Source: CAYFJO01 sp964343305 (GTDB taxonomy: Bacteria > Planctomycetota > Planctomycetia > Pirellulales > Pirellulaceae). From it: 55,379 nucleotides of DNA. The position numbers and the translations under genes were made by a program. The notes beneath the pieces are model-generated. The model was not told where the DNA came from. It did not search any database and saw only the letters and a program-made list of their open reading frames with translations. Location: assembly GCA_964343305.1 (NCBI GenBank), contig CAYFJO010000021.1, forward strand, positions 1-55,379, in the 5' to 3' direction. Shown here one piece after another: positions 10,701 through 16,925 of this stretch; the stretch's first letter is position 1; every line of letters starts with the position of its first letter.

Positions 10701-11289
10701 CAAAACTTTCCTCGGCTCAGCCAGCTACCTCGAAGGTACCACACCCACCGCCACTGTCCCCGCTGGCGGCGCTACCGCCGGCACACTCATCTCCGCCACC
10801 GCCACCGATGCCAGCGGCAACACCTCCGAATTCTCCAACCCCGGCACCGTCACCACGCCACTGCAAGCAGAGAGTCAAGGGACAAGCGTCGAGGGACAAA
10901 CGCTCTCCGAATCCCAATTACAATCCATCCTTGCCGCCGCCATCACAATCTGGCAAGACGCAGGACTGACAAGCGATCAGGTCAACGGGCTGCAATCCGT
11001 CGATGTACAAATCAGTGACCTGCCCGGCAACTTACTCGGCGTGGCATCCAATGCCGCGATCATCATCGACATCAACGCGGCGGGGCACGGATGGTTCGTT
11101 GATTACACGCCACTCGACAACAGCGAGTTCACCGACGAGGACGCAGATGCACTGGATCAGATGGACCTCTTAACCGCGCTCCTGCATGAGTTCGGGCATG
11201 TTTTGGAACTGGCCGACTTGCTGGTCGGTTACGACGATGACCTCATGTCTGCCTGGCTCGAACCGGGGACACGCCGGACGCCCATTTAG
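1702..11289 (+). CDS. Giant modular extracellular protein 1 (3195 aa) with C-terminal metallopeptidase-like domain
   Basis: The N-terminus has no classical signal peptide but carries LEDRTMLA (residues 34-41), the planctomycete extracellular (LEPR-XLL type) motif. Domains in order are as follows. Residues 47-1033 hold sixteen PD40/WD40-like repeats of about 61 residues. Residues 1053-1281 are a beta-rich module also found in giant 2. Residues 1292-1620 and 1767-2106 are two blocks of seven ~50-residue repeats (SLAIVDGNPAISYYD type). Residues 2172-2293 are an autotransporter-like module. A segment near 2294-2340 (NTNDSGAGSLRDAI) leads into eight ~63-residue beta-helix repeats to about 2933. 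The C-terminus (about 3067-3195) has HEFGHVLELAD with H3162, E3163, H3166 and D3172, like a metzincin zinc site but with Glu in place of the usual Gly. It ends DDLMSAWLEPGTRR, a tail I associate with planctomycete secreted proteins. The role is unknown; adhesion or matrix function is an inference. A second ATG follows directly at 1705. Confidence 0.9.
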   Translation: MMNVYRLWRRLFATFKSPTRSKQRCRLGHEIEPLEDRTMLAVELVSAADASLLVDTASGEDPRISDNGRYVVFESEAPNLVPGQVDSNGAYDVFLRDRMTGTTTLLSHTGDGVTAGDAISRDPAISGDGSTVVFRSEATNLVAGFVDNNGGDSDIFKSVGGAVSLVSGAGGSATAGGDGDSNQEGNGDENDIAISDDGSVIVFESKATNLVAGFVDNNGTGFDDADIFRSAAGVITLVSGAGGSATQGGDGGSSRPVISGDGSVIVFESDADDLVAGFTDNNGSGFGEEDIFQLSGGTLSLLSGAGGSATVGGGGVSSHPSISTDGSVVSFSSAATDLVAGYVNNGSGREIYRSSAGVLSLISGAGGSATQGSDANADSKSFVSGDGGTIVFQSAANNLVAGFVDGNSGGNDIFQSSGGTLSLVSGAGGSATQGADGFSSRPMINNDGTKIVFQSSATDLIAGFVDNNASFDDIFVSSSGTLSLVSHSSGSTTEGGSLFSFDPILSGDGTTAVYESEADNLVAGLSPGSEGDIYANTLATSINEVVSPAATPSASGSGESAFNTRDTFLRFVSDDGRFVVFVSNANNLVAGQVDTNNGDDAFLRDRQLGTTILLSHTGDGVTAANGQSLPPSISGDGSTVYFRSSATDLVPGFVGSGEVQLFKWQNGVVTLVSGAMGSATVASDGAVDDKYAVNGDGSVVAFASEASDLVPGFVDNNGSSSGDTDVFKSAAGVLSLVSGAGGSATNGGDGASLLPAISDDGSRIVFASGASDLIPGFVDNNGVGGLSTDIFQSASGVLSLISHRAGSTVEGGNGRSFAFDARISGDGSTIAFTSSASDLVTGFVNNKADDVYRSVAGTVSLVSGAGGSSTIGGSGNSFDPEINFDGGTIVFRSEATDLLAGFVDNNGFQTDLFKLSGGTLSLVSGALGSATQSGNGRSESPRVSADGSSIAFESLATDLIPGFVENNGSFDPDAYVSVDGTMLLASHTPGSTVTGANDRIFGIHMSADGTVLGMESEADNLAANDFNFGEEDIFAFEVPQNETEIALGAGVLTITDINGGTSDDDLTLSYSGGTYTLTDNGGLWITTAIPGATGDGTSTVTFPDTGVTSIVVDTLGGDDSLTIDFGSNFSVPMRYDGGETDESAVGDSLTLTGGGTFATATYNFGNVVGGDLDNGTIDIDGNPTITYTGLEPITSNINATDATLNYSAAAEGITVEDAAAAGQTTAKSTAGETVTFNNPSGSLAVNTGGGADVVTVLELDPAWTADLSINGDTDDVVNLGGDRSVVDSNDNVGLTTSLTVVDGNPAIAYYDLTNNELSFARNSQPNGTGTWTTATVDTAGSPPSLAVVDGRPAIAYYEGTNDDLNFARNSQPDGSGTWTINTVDAAGVVGNYASLAVVDGKPAISYRDFSNGGLKFARNSEADGSGTWTTVTVESGLAVGLYTTLMIVDGNPAISYYGGVNGDLKLARNTLPDGSGSWTISTIESEGSAGQHASMAIVDGNPAVSYYTGVIIDTLRFSRNSQPDGSGTWTTVTVDSAAGVGEYTSLAVVDGKPTISYYDTTNGDLKLAQNSAADGSGTWTTLKIDTEGDVGEYTSLAIVDGHAAISYYDRTNGDLKFARVGRGIDSGGGDVSITGAEVNVIRDISVGAGDVSLTTDAVDIAATLSGTGDLLLEPQTVSRSIGLGNGIGDLNLTGTELAFLADGFAGITIGDTTTGTGAVDVNSAAFTDPVTIAGGATTVLDLTSGGTPITLSSSASVSVDPGEAFLIDTVDATGDVGRDVSLAIVDGTPAISYFDNTNIDLKFARNDAADGSGTWTTVSVDTAGNVGQFTSLAIVDGNPAVSYYDITNGDLKFARNDAADGSGTWTTVSVDTAGNVGSYTSLAIVDGNPAISYHDGTNRNLKFARNSAADGSGAWTIVSVDTPDTVGFYTSLAIVDGNPAISYYDLTNGDLKFARNSAADGSGAWTIVSVDTSGTVGSYTSLAIVDGNPAISYHDGTNRDLKFARNSAVDGSGTWTIVGVDTADQVGEYASLAVVDGKPAISYTDRTNQAMKLARNSAADGSGTWTTLTLSGAAERVRQYTSLVDLNGKPAVSYFEFNNRDLNFVRGVDLDGIASSGGDVTVTAVGDITVNGAINADNGTPGNVSLTSTTGNVIGTPAGIAVTASTATIDGNLTPGSSPGIFTVAGDAQLADASTFTIEIDGTAGAGVAGGHDQLSVTGSLDIAGTTMLATAGSAAVSLGDSFTIISRTGGTGTFDGLAEGAVVSTDFVGSGWPATISYQSGDGDDVVLFVDASICLEVTNTNDSGAGSLRDAINCSNSNAGVDTITFNIPGAGPHTIAPQSPLPALIDAVVMDATSEPDFAGTPVVELEGSSAGAGANGLEVLGGNSTVRGFVINRFDGSGIRIESGNHNTIEGNFIGTDVAGAVDQGNGQHGVLIVNSLNNTLGGTTAAARNVISGNQLHGVSLAQSTGNTTMNKVMGNRIGTTAAGTASIGNSLHGVRIGGGTGNMIGGTATGAGNLISGNLNSGVKLENNADNNFVQGNMIGTGTAGTLDLGNAQQGVFILNSSSNTIGGSAMGAGNVISGNNFNGVSITKTTGNSTGNVLQGNKIGTDAAGNTALGNTLQGVRLSGVASNTIGGDNMADERNLISGNGESGVKLENGSTNNFVRGNAIGTDISGTLDLGNTFQGVFIVDSNNNTIGGTGAGDGNVISGNNLNGISITGTSTGTVIQGNAIGTNAAGTAAVANTLNGVRIGGASGHTIGGMVAGAGNLISGNSQAGVKLEANANNNMVQDNFIGTDINGTMALGNTLDGVLIEDSSNNTIGGTAAGAGNLISGNDRNGILLAFGPNANIIQGNTIGTALNGTSTLGNNRGGVSLFQATNTTIGGTVAGAPNIVAFSGIAAGVEVTGGTSSGNAIRQNSIFNNATLGIEVGIAGVSANDPDDPDVGPNQKQNFPALSTVVLTGGNLDITYSVPTITPNATFPLSIEFFITDGLTRSGKTFLGSASYLEGTTPTATVPAGGATAGTLISATATDASGNTSEFSNPGTVTTPLQAESQGTSVEGQTLSESQLQSILAAAITIWQDAGLTSDQVNGLQSVDVQISDLPGNLLGVASNAAIIIDINAAGHGWFVDYTPLDNSEFTDEDADALDQMDLLTALLHEFGHVLELADLLVGYDDDLMSAWLEPGTRRTPI
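1840..4815 (+). repeat. Sixteen PD40-type repeats arranged as two blocks of eight
   Basis: Each repeat has the core xxDGSxxVFxSxATDLVxGFVDNN. I count eight cores up to about 3300 and eight from about 3400. Repeat 9 resembles repeat 1 more than its neighbours: both carry FLRDR and LLSHTGDGVTA followed by SGDGSTV. This means a whole block was duplicated. A linker at about 3300-3400 separates the blocks. The arrangement suggests two eight-bladed propellers. Confidence 0.8.
5575..6560 (+). repeat. Seven ~50-residue repeats, block 1 of giant gene 1
   Basis: Seven copies of a unit with core SLAVVDGKPAISYYD, then LKFARNS and DGSGTWTTVTVDT. The last copy stops after LKFAR, without the DGSGTWT half, as expected if the missing strand is supplied by the N-terminal end of the block. 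Confidence 0.85.
7010..8026 (+). repeat. Seven ~50-residue repeats, block 2 of giant gene 1
   Basis: A second set of exactly seven units of the same type, with a 150-bp period at 7190-7660. The block opens with the half-unit FLIDTVDATGDVG and ends without that half. Units 3 and 5 are nearly identical over about 100 bp (7328-7426 and 7628-7726), which indicates a recent 300-bp duplication. Confidence 0.87.
8900..10480 (+). repeat. Beta-helix repeats of giant gene 1
   Basis: Eight copies of a unit of about 63 residues with the signatures NTIGGTAAGAGNLISGN, GVKLE/GVFI and GNxIGTDxxG. The short period of asparagine and glycine turns is typical of right-handed parallel beta-helix (NosD/pectate-lyase-like) domains. 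Confidence 0.8.
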
Positions 11290-11314
11290 CACGGATGATT
11301 CGCTGGGCTTCGGG

Positions 11315-12310
11315 TTACTTTTCATTCGCCAGCCGTCCTTGCCAGGTCTGCCGGCGTGTGAACTCGTCATCGATCACCCGTCGCACTGCGGACTTGTCCA
11401 GACACCATGATGGCCCGATGAAGTAGTTTGGCGGTGCGTCGCCGCTGATCCGCTCGATGACCATCGATGGCGGCATTCGTTCCAGAAAATCAACGACCGT
11501 GCGAACATAATCGTCGCGCTCCATCAATTGCATTTCACCTCGTTGGACCTGTTCGCCGAGCGGAGTGTTCTTGACGGCGTAAAGATTGTGAATCTTCACC
11601 GAGTCGATTTTCAACTTGGCAACTTCATCGGCGGTGGCCATCATTTCTTCGTGACTCTCGCCGGGCAGGCCCAGAATCGCGTGGGCGCAAATCTCGAAGC
11701 CTCGCCCACGACTTCTTTCCATGGCGTCGATCATCGCGTCGTGATGATGGCCGCGATTCATCCAGTCGAGCGACCGGTCGTGCATGGTTTGCATTCCATA
11801 TTCGACCGACAGATGGGTGCGATCAGCCAGTTCGGCCAACAAATCGAGCACATCGTCGGGAACGCAATCGGGACGAGTTCCGATCGTCATAGCTACTACT
11901 TTTGGGTGCGACAGTGCCTCCTCAAAAAGTGGGCGCAAGCGATCTACTGGCGCATAGGTATTTGTCGCCGGCTGAAAATAAGCTATGAAGTGGTCGCAGT
12001 CATAGCGGCGTTTTAACCCGTTGATTCCTTCATCGATTTGCTTACGGATCTCTTGTCGCGGCACGCGCCGACTGGGACTAAAGCTTGTATTATCGCAAAA
12101 TGTGCAACCGCCAATGGCGATTGTTCCATCAACATTTGGGCATGTGAACCCCGCGTTGATACTAACCTTTTGGACTCGATGGCCAAATCGCGATCGCAAA
12201 AAGTAGTTATAAGAAAAATAGTGAAATCCCCGATCCCTCCAATCGTTCCCAGGTGTTGTAATAGTACCTGACCGAGAAGCACTTTCGGTTGACGTTAATT
12301 TGGGACTCAT
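11315..12310 (-). CDS. Radical SAM protein, YhcC/TIGR01212 family
   Basis: This 331-residue protein has the family's cluster motif CPNVDGTIAIGGCTFC, in which three cysteines would bind a [4Fe-4S] cluster that cleaves S-adenosylmethionine. Other family landmarks are the start GFHYFSYNYFLRSRFGHRVQK, IAYFQPATNTYAP, TIGTRPDCV, SVEYGMQTMHD and GLPGES. The length is normal for the family, whose exact substrate is not settled. ATG at 12310 is the first in frame. The gene converges on giant gene 1 with only 25 bp between stops, so no separate terminator fits there. It diverges from the FHA gene with a 134-bp spacer. Confidence 0.92.
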   Translation of the reverse strand: MSPKLTSTESASRSGTITTPGNDWRDRGFHYFSYNYFLRSRFGHRVQKVSINAGFTCPNVDGTIAIGGCTFCDNTSFSPSRRVPRQEIRKQIDEGINGLKRRYDCDHFIAYFQPATNTYAPVDRLRPLFEEALSHPKVVAMTIGTRPDCVPDDVLDLLAELADRTHLSVEYGMQTMHDRSLDWMNRGHHHDAMIDAMERSRGRGFEICAHAILGLPGESHEEMMATADEVAKLKIDSVKIHNLYAVKNTPLGEQVQRGEMQLMERDDYVRTVVDFLERMPPSMVIERISGDAPPNYFIGPSWCLDKSAVRRVIDDEFTRRQTWQGRLANEK

Positions 12311-12444
12311 TTAGAGTGAAAAGGAGAAAGGAATGATACATTCTTCAATTTAACGATTGATCAACGTGTCTGTTGTTGACGCATTCCACCATCATATCAC
12401 ATTCGTTTTTCCAACACAGACACACAGCGCAGTGAGAGGACCCC

Positions 12445-12933
12445 ATGCCTGAAAAGATTTATGGAGAACTGGTTCCCGTCGGAGGCGGCGATCCAATTCC
12501 GTTGATGAAAGACAAGCTTCGTGTCGGACGTCGCGAAGGGTGTGATATTGTTTTGCGGTTTCCCAACATTTCTGGGCATCATTGTTTGCTGGCGATTGAC
12601 GAAGGGTATTGGTTCGTCAAGGACTTGAATAGCCAGAACGGCGTCAGAGTGAACGGCCAGAAGTTGATCGGCGAAACACGAAAACGCCTTGATCCGGGCG
12701 ATACTTTGACGATCGCTCGGCACAAGTTCGAAGTTCAATACTCGCCGGTCGACAATGGCGCCGTCGGCGCCCCGCCTCAAGACGAGCGGGCGGAGAATTA
12801 CTTCCAGCAATCGCTGATGCAACGCGCCGGATTGGTCCGACGGAAGAAAGATCGCAACAAGGGTGGCCGATTTAATCCGACAGATATGAGTCCCGGCCAA
12901 CTGAAGAACAACGATCCAAACGAACCAATTTAA
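12445..12933 (+). CDS. FHA-domain protein
   Basis: A 162-residue cytoplasmic protein. Residues 1-100 form a forkhead-associated domain that would bind phosphothreonine: LRVGRREGCDI (strand with the conserved GR), SGHHCLL (the S-x-x-H element) and LNSQNGVRVNG (the conserved NG loop). The C-terminal 60 residues are charged and probably disordered (RRKKDRNKGGRFNP). GAGAGGA lies 5-6 bases before the ATG. A strong terminator follows 21 bp after the stop, so this looks like a single-gene unit. FHA proteins often act as readers of Ser/Thr kinases; a link to the kinase at the window start is only a guess. Confidence 0.9.
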   Translation: MPEKIYGELVPVGGGDPIPLMKDKLRVGRREGCDIVLRFPNISGHHCLLAIDEGYWFVKDLNSQNGVRVNGQKLIGETRKRLDPGDTLTIARHKFEVQYSPVDNGAVGAPPQDERAENYFQQSLMQRAGLVRRKKDRNKGGRFNPTDMSPGQLKNNDPNEPI

Positions 12934-12954
12934 TCTCGACAGCCGGTTGCATCA

Positions 12955-12991
12955 GACTTCCGAAGTTTTTAAAACTCCGGAAGTCTTTTTT
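12955..12991 (+). terminator. Rho-independent terminator after the FHA gene
   Basis: Arms GACTTCCGAAGTTTT (12955-12969) and AAAACTCCGGAAGTC (12971-12985) pair with one mismatch and are followed by six T residues. The stem is nearly symmetric, so it may also work in the other direction. Confidence 0.88.
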
Positions 12992-12995
12992 ATTG

Positions 12996-13018
12996 CGTTT
13001 GGCGAATATCGCCAAACG
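12996..13018. promoter_or_regulatory. Perfect palindrome upstream of the Dabb gene
   Basis: CGTTTGGCGA, ATA, TCGCCAAACG: a perfect 10-bp inverted repeat with a 3-bp centre, five bases after the terminator T-run and 27 bp before the TTG start of the next gene. It could be an operator or an mRNA hairpin. There is no direct evidence for either. Confidence 0.5.
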
Positions 13019-13045
13019 AGAACCAGCAAATGTGGAGAACACGCC

Positions 13046-13369
13046 TTGGCCGATTCAACGATGCTTGCCCACATGGTCTTTTTCACCTTGAAGGACAAAT
13101 CACAAGAAGCGATTGATCGGCTCTGCGAATCCGCCCGAGAGCATTTGTCGGGGCATCCCGGCACGGTGTTTTTCGCGGTCGGCACGCGAACGCCCGATTT
13201 GGATCGCGACGTCAACGATCGTGAATTCGACGTGGCACTGCAACTCGTTTTTCAGACCCGCCAGGATCAGGACACGTACCAAGCCGCGCCTCGCCACCAA
13301 TCGTTCATTGATGCGAACAAAGACAATTGGGCAAAAGTTCGCGTCTTCGACTCGGACGTGAGCGACTAA
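13046..13369 (+). CDS. Dabb-family (stress-responsive alpha/beta-barrel) protein, TTG start
   Basis: The 107-residue product MADSTMLAHMVFFTLKD has the start expected of the small dimeric ferredoxin-like Dabb family, with the HMVFFTLKD strand and the late histidine in APRHQSFID. The biochemical role of planctomycete members is not known. I chose TTG at 13046 because GGAGA at 13033-13037 is well spaced before it; ATG at 13061 is too far from that site. A longer reading from 12947 would run through the terminator and palindrome and is rejected. The sulfatase ribosome binding site begins 7 bp after the stop, so the two are probably co-transcribed. Confidence 0.8.
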   Translation: MADSTMLAHMVFFTLKDKSQEAIDRLCESAREHLSGHPGTVFFAVGTRTPDLDRDVNDREFDVALQLVFQTRQDQDTYQAAPRHQSFIDANKDNWAKVRVFDSDVSD

Positions 13370-13380
13370 ACCGCTGAGGA

Positions 13381-13458
13381 GAATATCGAATGTCGAACAA
13401 AGAACTTCGAAAGTCGAAACTGATTTTACCTTCAAACTTCAGCATTCCCTGTTCGATA
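13381..13458. repeat. GAAT-heptad repeat, locus A (CGAATRT version), overlapping the sulfatase start
   Basis: Left side: CGAATGT and CGAAC units directly after the ribosome binding site of the sulfatase. Right side (about 13448-13463): GTTCGATATTCG, the inverse of CGAATATCGAAC. The two sides can fold on each other. The sulfatase ATG (13390) lies inside a CGAATGT unit. Confidence 0.75.
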
Positions 13459-14919
13459 TTCGATTTTCCGATCCTTGCGATCATCCATCTGTTATTACTT
13501 TCGTTGTGCACGGGCGACCTAGGAGCCAAGCAACCCAATCTGGTCTTCATTCTCACAGACAATCATGGTGCGTGGACGCTTGGTTGCCACGGCAATAAGG
13601 ACATCCGCACTCCGAACATCGATCGGCTGGCCGCCGAAGGTGTGCAGTTCGTGCGGGCCATGGCCAGCAACCCGGTGTGTTCGCCGACGCGCGCAACGTA
13701 TTTGACCGGATTGATTCCTTCGCAACACGGGCTGCACTCGTTTCTGGACAACAAATATATGATGGGGCCGGACGCGTATTACACGTTGAAAGAGTTTCAG
13801 ACGTTGCCACGGATTCTTCATTCTGAGGGCTACGTCTGTGGGTTGAGCGGCAAATGGCATTTGGGCGACAACATCCGACCTCACGATGGTTTTTCGTATT
13901 GGATCACCATGCCGCGCGGCAGCACCGGCAATTTTTACGAAGATCCGATTATCGAAGACGGCCAGGTCAAGAAGACGCCCAAGTATATGACCGACTTGTG
14001 GACCGAGCACGGGATCAAGTTCATCGAACAGAACAAAGACGGCGACAAACCATTCTTTCTTTACTTGGCTTACAACGGTCCATATTGCCTGAGCCGGTTG
14101 CTGCTTCGACCGGCGCAAAATCGCTGGGCCGATTTTTATGCCGACAAACATCTGCCCTCGTTTCCGCGCGACACGGTTCATCCGTGGCAATACAACAACC
14201 TGGAGTATCACAACAATCTGGTCAGCATCCGGCGCGTGGCGGCAGAAGTGAGCGCGGTCGATGATGGCGTCGGGGCAATTCTAGATACGCTGAAGAAGCA
14301 CGGGCTGGACGAGAACACCATCGTTGTCTTTGCCGGCGACCAGGGTTGGATGGGCGGCCAAAACGGTTTCTTTGGCATGGGAGATCATACACGGCCTATC
14401 ACGGCTCACGACATGATGATGCACGTGCCGATGATCTTTCGGCATCCCGCCGGGATGAAACCCGCCAAGTCCGATATCATGGTCAGCAACTATGATTTTC
14501 TGCCCAGTTTGTTGGACTATCTCGATTTGAAGCATCGCAAACCGAGCAAACCTAAGTTGCCCGGACGAAGTTTCGCCCCAGTTCTGCGCGGCGACAAGGT
14601 CGAGTGGGAAACCAAGATGTTCTACGAAATGGAAAGCTGTCGCTCGGTACGAACTGAGGATTGGAAGTACATCGCCCGCCGCTCGCCAGACGGTCCGACG
14701 GAGTTGTATGACATGAAGAACGATCCACACGAGCGCGTCAACTTGTTTGGCCAAGCGGGCTACGAGGAGCAAACCAAGGAAATGTCCGGCAAACTGGACG
14801 CGTTTTTTGACGAATACGCGGACCCTCAGTACGACATCTGGAAAGGCGGGCGATCGAAGGCACGACGATTGGTTGCCCCCAAGGGCCACCCGGATTATCG
14901 GCCGCTACGCCGGCGCTAG
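13390..14919 (+). CDS. Sulfatase (formylglycine-dependent arylsulfatase family), secreted
   Basis: A 509-residue enzyme of the type that removes sulfate esters, probably from marine or algal polysaccharides. C97-S-P-T-R101 is the signature whose cysteine is converted to formylglycine. TDNHG (57-61) and FAGDQGWMGGQ supply metal ligands, and GKWHLGD is a conserved substrate-pocket strand. A hydrophobic stretch at about 28-40 (ILAIIHLLLLSLC) is the export signal, preceded by an unusually long and polar N-terminus. That N-terminus (residues 1-26) is encoded by the heptad repeat at 13381-13458. The start is still well supported, because AGGAG at 13377-13381 sits 8 bases before the ATG and no later ATG precedes the hydrophobic segment. 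The substrate cannot be told from sequence. Confidence 0.93.
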   Translation: MSNKELRKSKLILPSNFSIPCSIFDFPILAIIHLLLLSLCTGDLGAKQPNLVFILTDNHGAWTLGCHGNKDIRTPNIDRLAAEGVQFVRAMASNPVCSPTRATYLTGLIPSQHGLHSFLDNKYMMGPDAYYTLKEFQTLPRILHSEGYVCGLSGKWHLGDNIRPHDGFSYWITMPRGSTGNFYEDPIIEDGQVKKTPKYMTDLWTEHGIKFIEQNKDGDKPFFLYLAYNGPYCLSRLLLRPAQNRWADFYADKHLPSFPRDTVHPWQYNNLEYHNNLVSIRRVAAEVSAVDDGVGAILDTLKKHGLDENTIVVFAGDQGWMGGQNGFFGMGDHTRPITAHDMMMHVPMIFRHPAGMKPAKSDIMVSNYDFLPSLLDYLDLKHRKPSKPKLPGRSFAPVLRGDKVEWETKMFYEMESCRSVRTEDWKYIARRSPDGPTELYDMKNDPHERVNLFGQAGYEEQTKEMSGKLDAFFDEYADPQYDIWKGGRSKARRLVAPKGHPDYRPLRRR

Positions 14920-15135
14920 CCGTCTAGCAACCATCGATCAGGCGTGGGGCAGAATCGCAACACTCCATGCTGCCAAAACACCACATCGGCCACGGCGTTG
15001 ATTAATACGAATCTATGCAGCGGATTCGTGCAACATCGTTCGCTACCGCTGTTTATGGCATCGCATGACGACCTGCATCGTGGAGTTGGTATCCGTCCTG
15101 CACTGCTCGCGTCAAAACCAATCCCTGCGAGGCCG

Positions 15136-15579
15136 ATGATGCTGTTCAATGCTGCTCGACAAACCGTACTGGTTCTGTTGCTGACAATTGGTTCCCACAA
15201 CCCGTTGTTTGCCGCGGAACGCACTGCAGCACAGCAGAGATTTGTGGTCCGTGTCCGATCGGAAATCACGGTGAAATCCCCGGTCGTTTCCGCTGATTCT
15301 CAGCAACTGGGCTGGGCCGTCACCAGCACCAATCCTGTGGGACTCGTCGTGCAGCTAGAAGCTGTTGAGACAAACCATCTTTTGCAACAAACCACTGCAA
15401 CGGAAAAACTTCGTCTTCAGATCGATCCCAAGAGTGGCAAGGCATGGACGATCGACTCGTCCACCGACCGTGCAATTCAAGCATCATCTCAAGGCGTGGG
15501 GTCAGCGAGTTTTGTGCTGTCCACGGAGAGTGACGTTCGGCAAATGGTGATCACCACAACCTTTATCTCGAAAGATTGA
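15136..15579 (+). CDS. Secreted protein of unknown function
   Basis: 147 residues with a clear signal peptide: charged start, the hydrophobic core TVLVLLLTIG, and a likely cut after LFAA. The mature part is small, polar and beta-rich (VVRVRSEITVKSPVVSAD ... MVITTTFISKD). I do not recognise a family. Two ATG codons stand in tandem at 15136 and 15139, with GAGG at 15129-15132; the second has the better spacing. The open frame continues upstream to 14944, but that part would put the signal peptide in the middle of the protein and is not used. The 216 bp before it show no gene or clear promoter to me. Confidence 0.72.
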   Translation: MMLFNAARQTVLVLLLTIGSHNPLFAAERTAAQQRFVVRVRSEITVKSPVVSADSQQLGWAVTSTNPVGLVVQLEAVETNHLLQQTTATEKLRLQIDPKSGKAWTIDSSTDRAIQASSQGVGSASFVLSTESDVRQMVITTTFISKD

Positions 15580-15644
15580 CGATCACACATCGCTCACTGG
15601 GAATCGTTGCTCTGCGGCGAATCCGTGTGTGCGACGTTGCCTGG

Positions 15645-15998
15645 CTAATCTGCGGGACGCATGTCTGATGACTGGTCATGCTTCCAAGGTTCAATCCAAA
15701 CAGGAAACTCACCGACGCGACATTGCGCGCAATTCACACGGTTTTGCAGCAGGTCATTGATGTCGCAATCCGAATCAATGGCACCCTCAAGGATTGGCGT
15801 GCCGTCGTGGGGCGAATCGACGTGTTGAGTACGCGCACGAACGAAATCGCCGAGGATGCAATAGCCCCACTGGAGAGCTTGGTCTTTGGTATCGGCCTCG
15901 ATTACACAGTCAAGCCCGAAATCGGTGCCAGGACAATCGGGCTCACCCGTTCCCAGCACGCCGCACATTTCAAAGTAACAGAAGACAAACTTAGGCAC
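15645..15998 (-). CDS. Small cysteine-rich protein of unknown function
   Basis: About 117 residues. The readable core VIEADTKDQALQWGYCILGDFVRAR and the segment CAQCRVGEFPVWIEPW look like a real, folded domain, and the opposite strand in this region gives only an arginine-rich shadow. There is no signal peptide or membrane segment. Seven cysteines are visible, including CxxC (CAQC). The start is uncertain: GTG at 15998 (VPKFVFCYFEMCG) puts the first strand at the N-terminus. A longer version from TTG at 16061 is open but has no better ribosome binding site. I do not recognise the family. Confidence 0.6.
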   Translation of the reverse strand: MPKFVFCYFEMCGVLGTGEPDCPGTDFGLDCVIEADTKDQALQWGYCILGDFVRARTQHVDSPHDGTPILEGAIDSDCDINDLLQNRVNCAQCRVGEFPVWIEPWKHDQSSDMRPAD

Positions 15999-16162
15999 GG
16001 TTCTGTGAGTATCGAGTGCACAACGGGTTTGCACAGCCGTCGCCGCGAGTTGCGACACCAACGGCCGTGCACGAGTGTCAATATAACAAATAGTGGGATC
16101 GTTGCCCTACGTCAAGGCGATTCGGCGAAGCGGAACTCTGCGGCTGTGCGTTGGGCGTTTGT

Positions 16163-16765
16163 CTAGTAAGCTTCGATCCCGTGCGCGGTTACCGATAAGC
16201 AGCTTACCTGACAATTTGGCAATGATTGACGAATCTGCTGAGCGCCCGACCGACTCACCCCAGTCTCAAGCAACTCAAGATGTCCGAGATGCGTTAACTG
16301 CTGCAACTTGACCAGCCCCGAATCGGTAAAGGCTGGGCCTTTGATTCTGACGTAGTCCAACGAATGGGGAAAGTCAGCAAGTTGGCCGACAACGACGAGG
16401 TCACCTTCGTCATAAGCATAAATGCTCACGGAATAGATCTTCCCATTCACATAGCGAATGGATCCCCATGGTCGGTCGTCGTCGCGAATCTCGTCATCGG
16501 TCGTAGACCACGAGTTCCAGAACGCAGGCCGGCATTGTCTATCGATGAAGTAGATGGGAACAAAAAACCACTGCGCAAACTGACCATCTGATCCGTAATC
16601 CGCCTCGCGATGTCCAATACCAACACCGTGCACGCTCTGATCTATGACGCCCATCGGGCGAAGAAGTGAACAATAGCTACCAACGTATGCACACATCATG
16701 CAAGCGAGGGTTACCAGAAAAAGCAACGTGCGCAAGCGAAATGCCAAGAGTCTTCGTAATGTCAT
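16163..16765 (-). CDS. Membrane-anchored protein with a C-terminal leucine-rich-repeat stretch
   Basis: 200 residues. The first 35 hold one membrane segment (RLRTLLFLVTLACMMCAYVG) of a kind often found at the start of planctomycete proteins. The C-terminal 60 residues resemble the planctomycete leucine-rich repeat: TDSGLVKLQQLTHLGHLELL, ending in QQIRQSLPNCQV. The middle part (about 40-130) is aromatic-rich and not recognised. Most of the protein would lie outside the cytoplasmic membrane or in the periplasm. AAAGG stands upstream of the ATG at 16765. The function is unknown. Confidence 0.75.
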   Translation of the reverse strand: MTLRRLLAFRLRTLLFLVTLACMMCAYVGSYCSLLRPMGVIDQSVHGVGIGHREADYGSDGQFAQWFFVPIYFIDRQCRPAFWNSWSTTDDEIRDDDRPWGSIRYVNGKIYSVSIYAYDEGDLVVVGQLADFPHSLDYVRIKGPAFTDSGLVKLQQLTHLGHLELLETGVSRSGAQQIRQSLPNCQVSCLSVTAHGIEAY

Positions 16766-16925
16766 CCGTGACCTTTAGATCGCCCAACAGAGTACCGACA
16801 ACTTGTCGGAAAGTAAGCAGAAACCACAAAACAACGTACCCACACTCCTGATCGCTGTGCACTGAGCGCTGGTGGTCGCGAAATCCACATTTGCAATGGG
16901 GAAAGACGTGGACTGGTGGTAGCCG

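Noticed and set aside
12947..13045. Longer Dabb protein starting at TTG 12947
   Set aside because: It would translate the FHA terminator and the palindrome; a good ribosome binding site exists for TTG 13046.
15678..16166. Plus-strand 162-residue frame opposite the cysteine-rich gene
   Set aside because: Its product is Arg/Thr-rich without folded features, while the minus strand gives a plausible compact domain.
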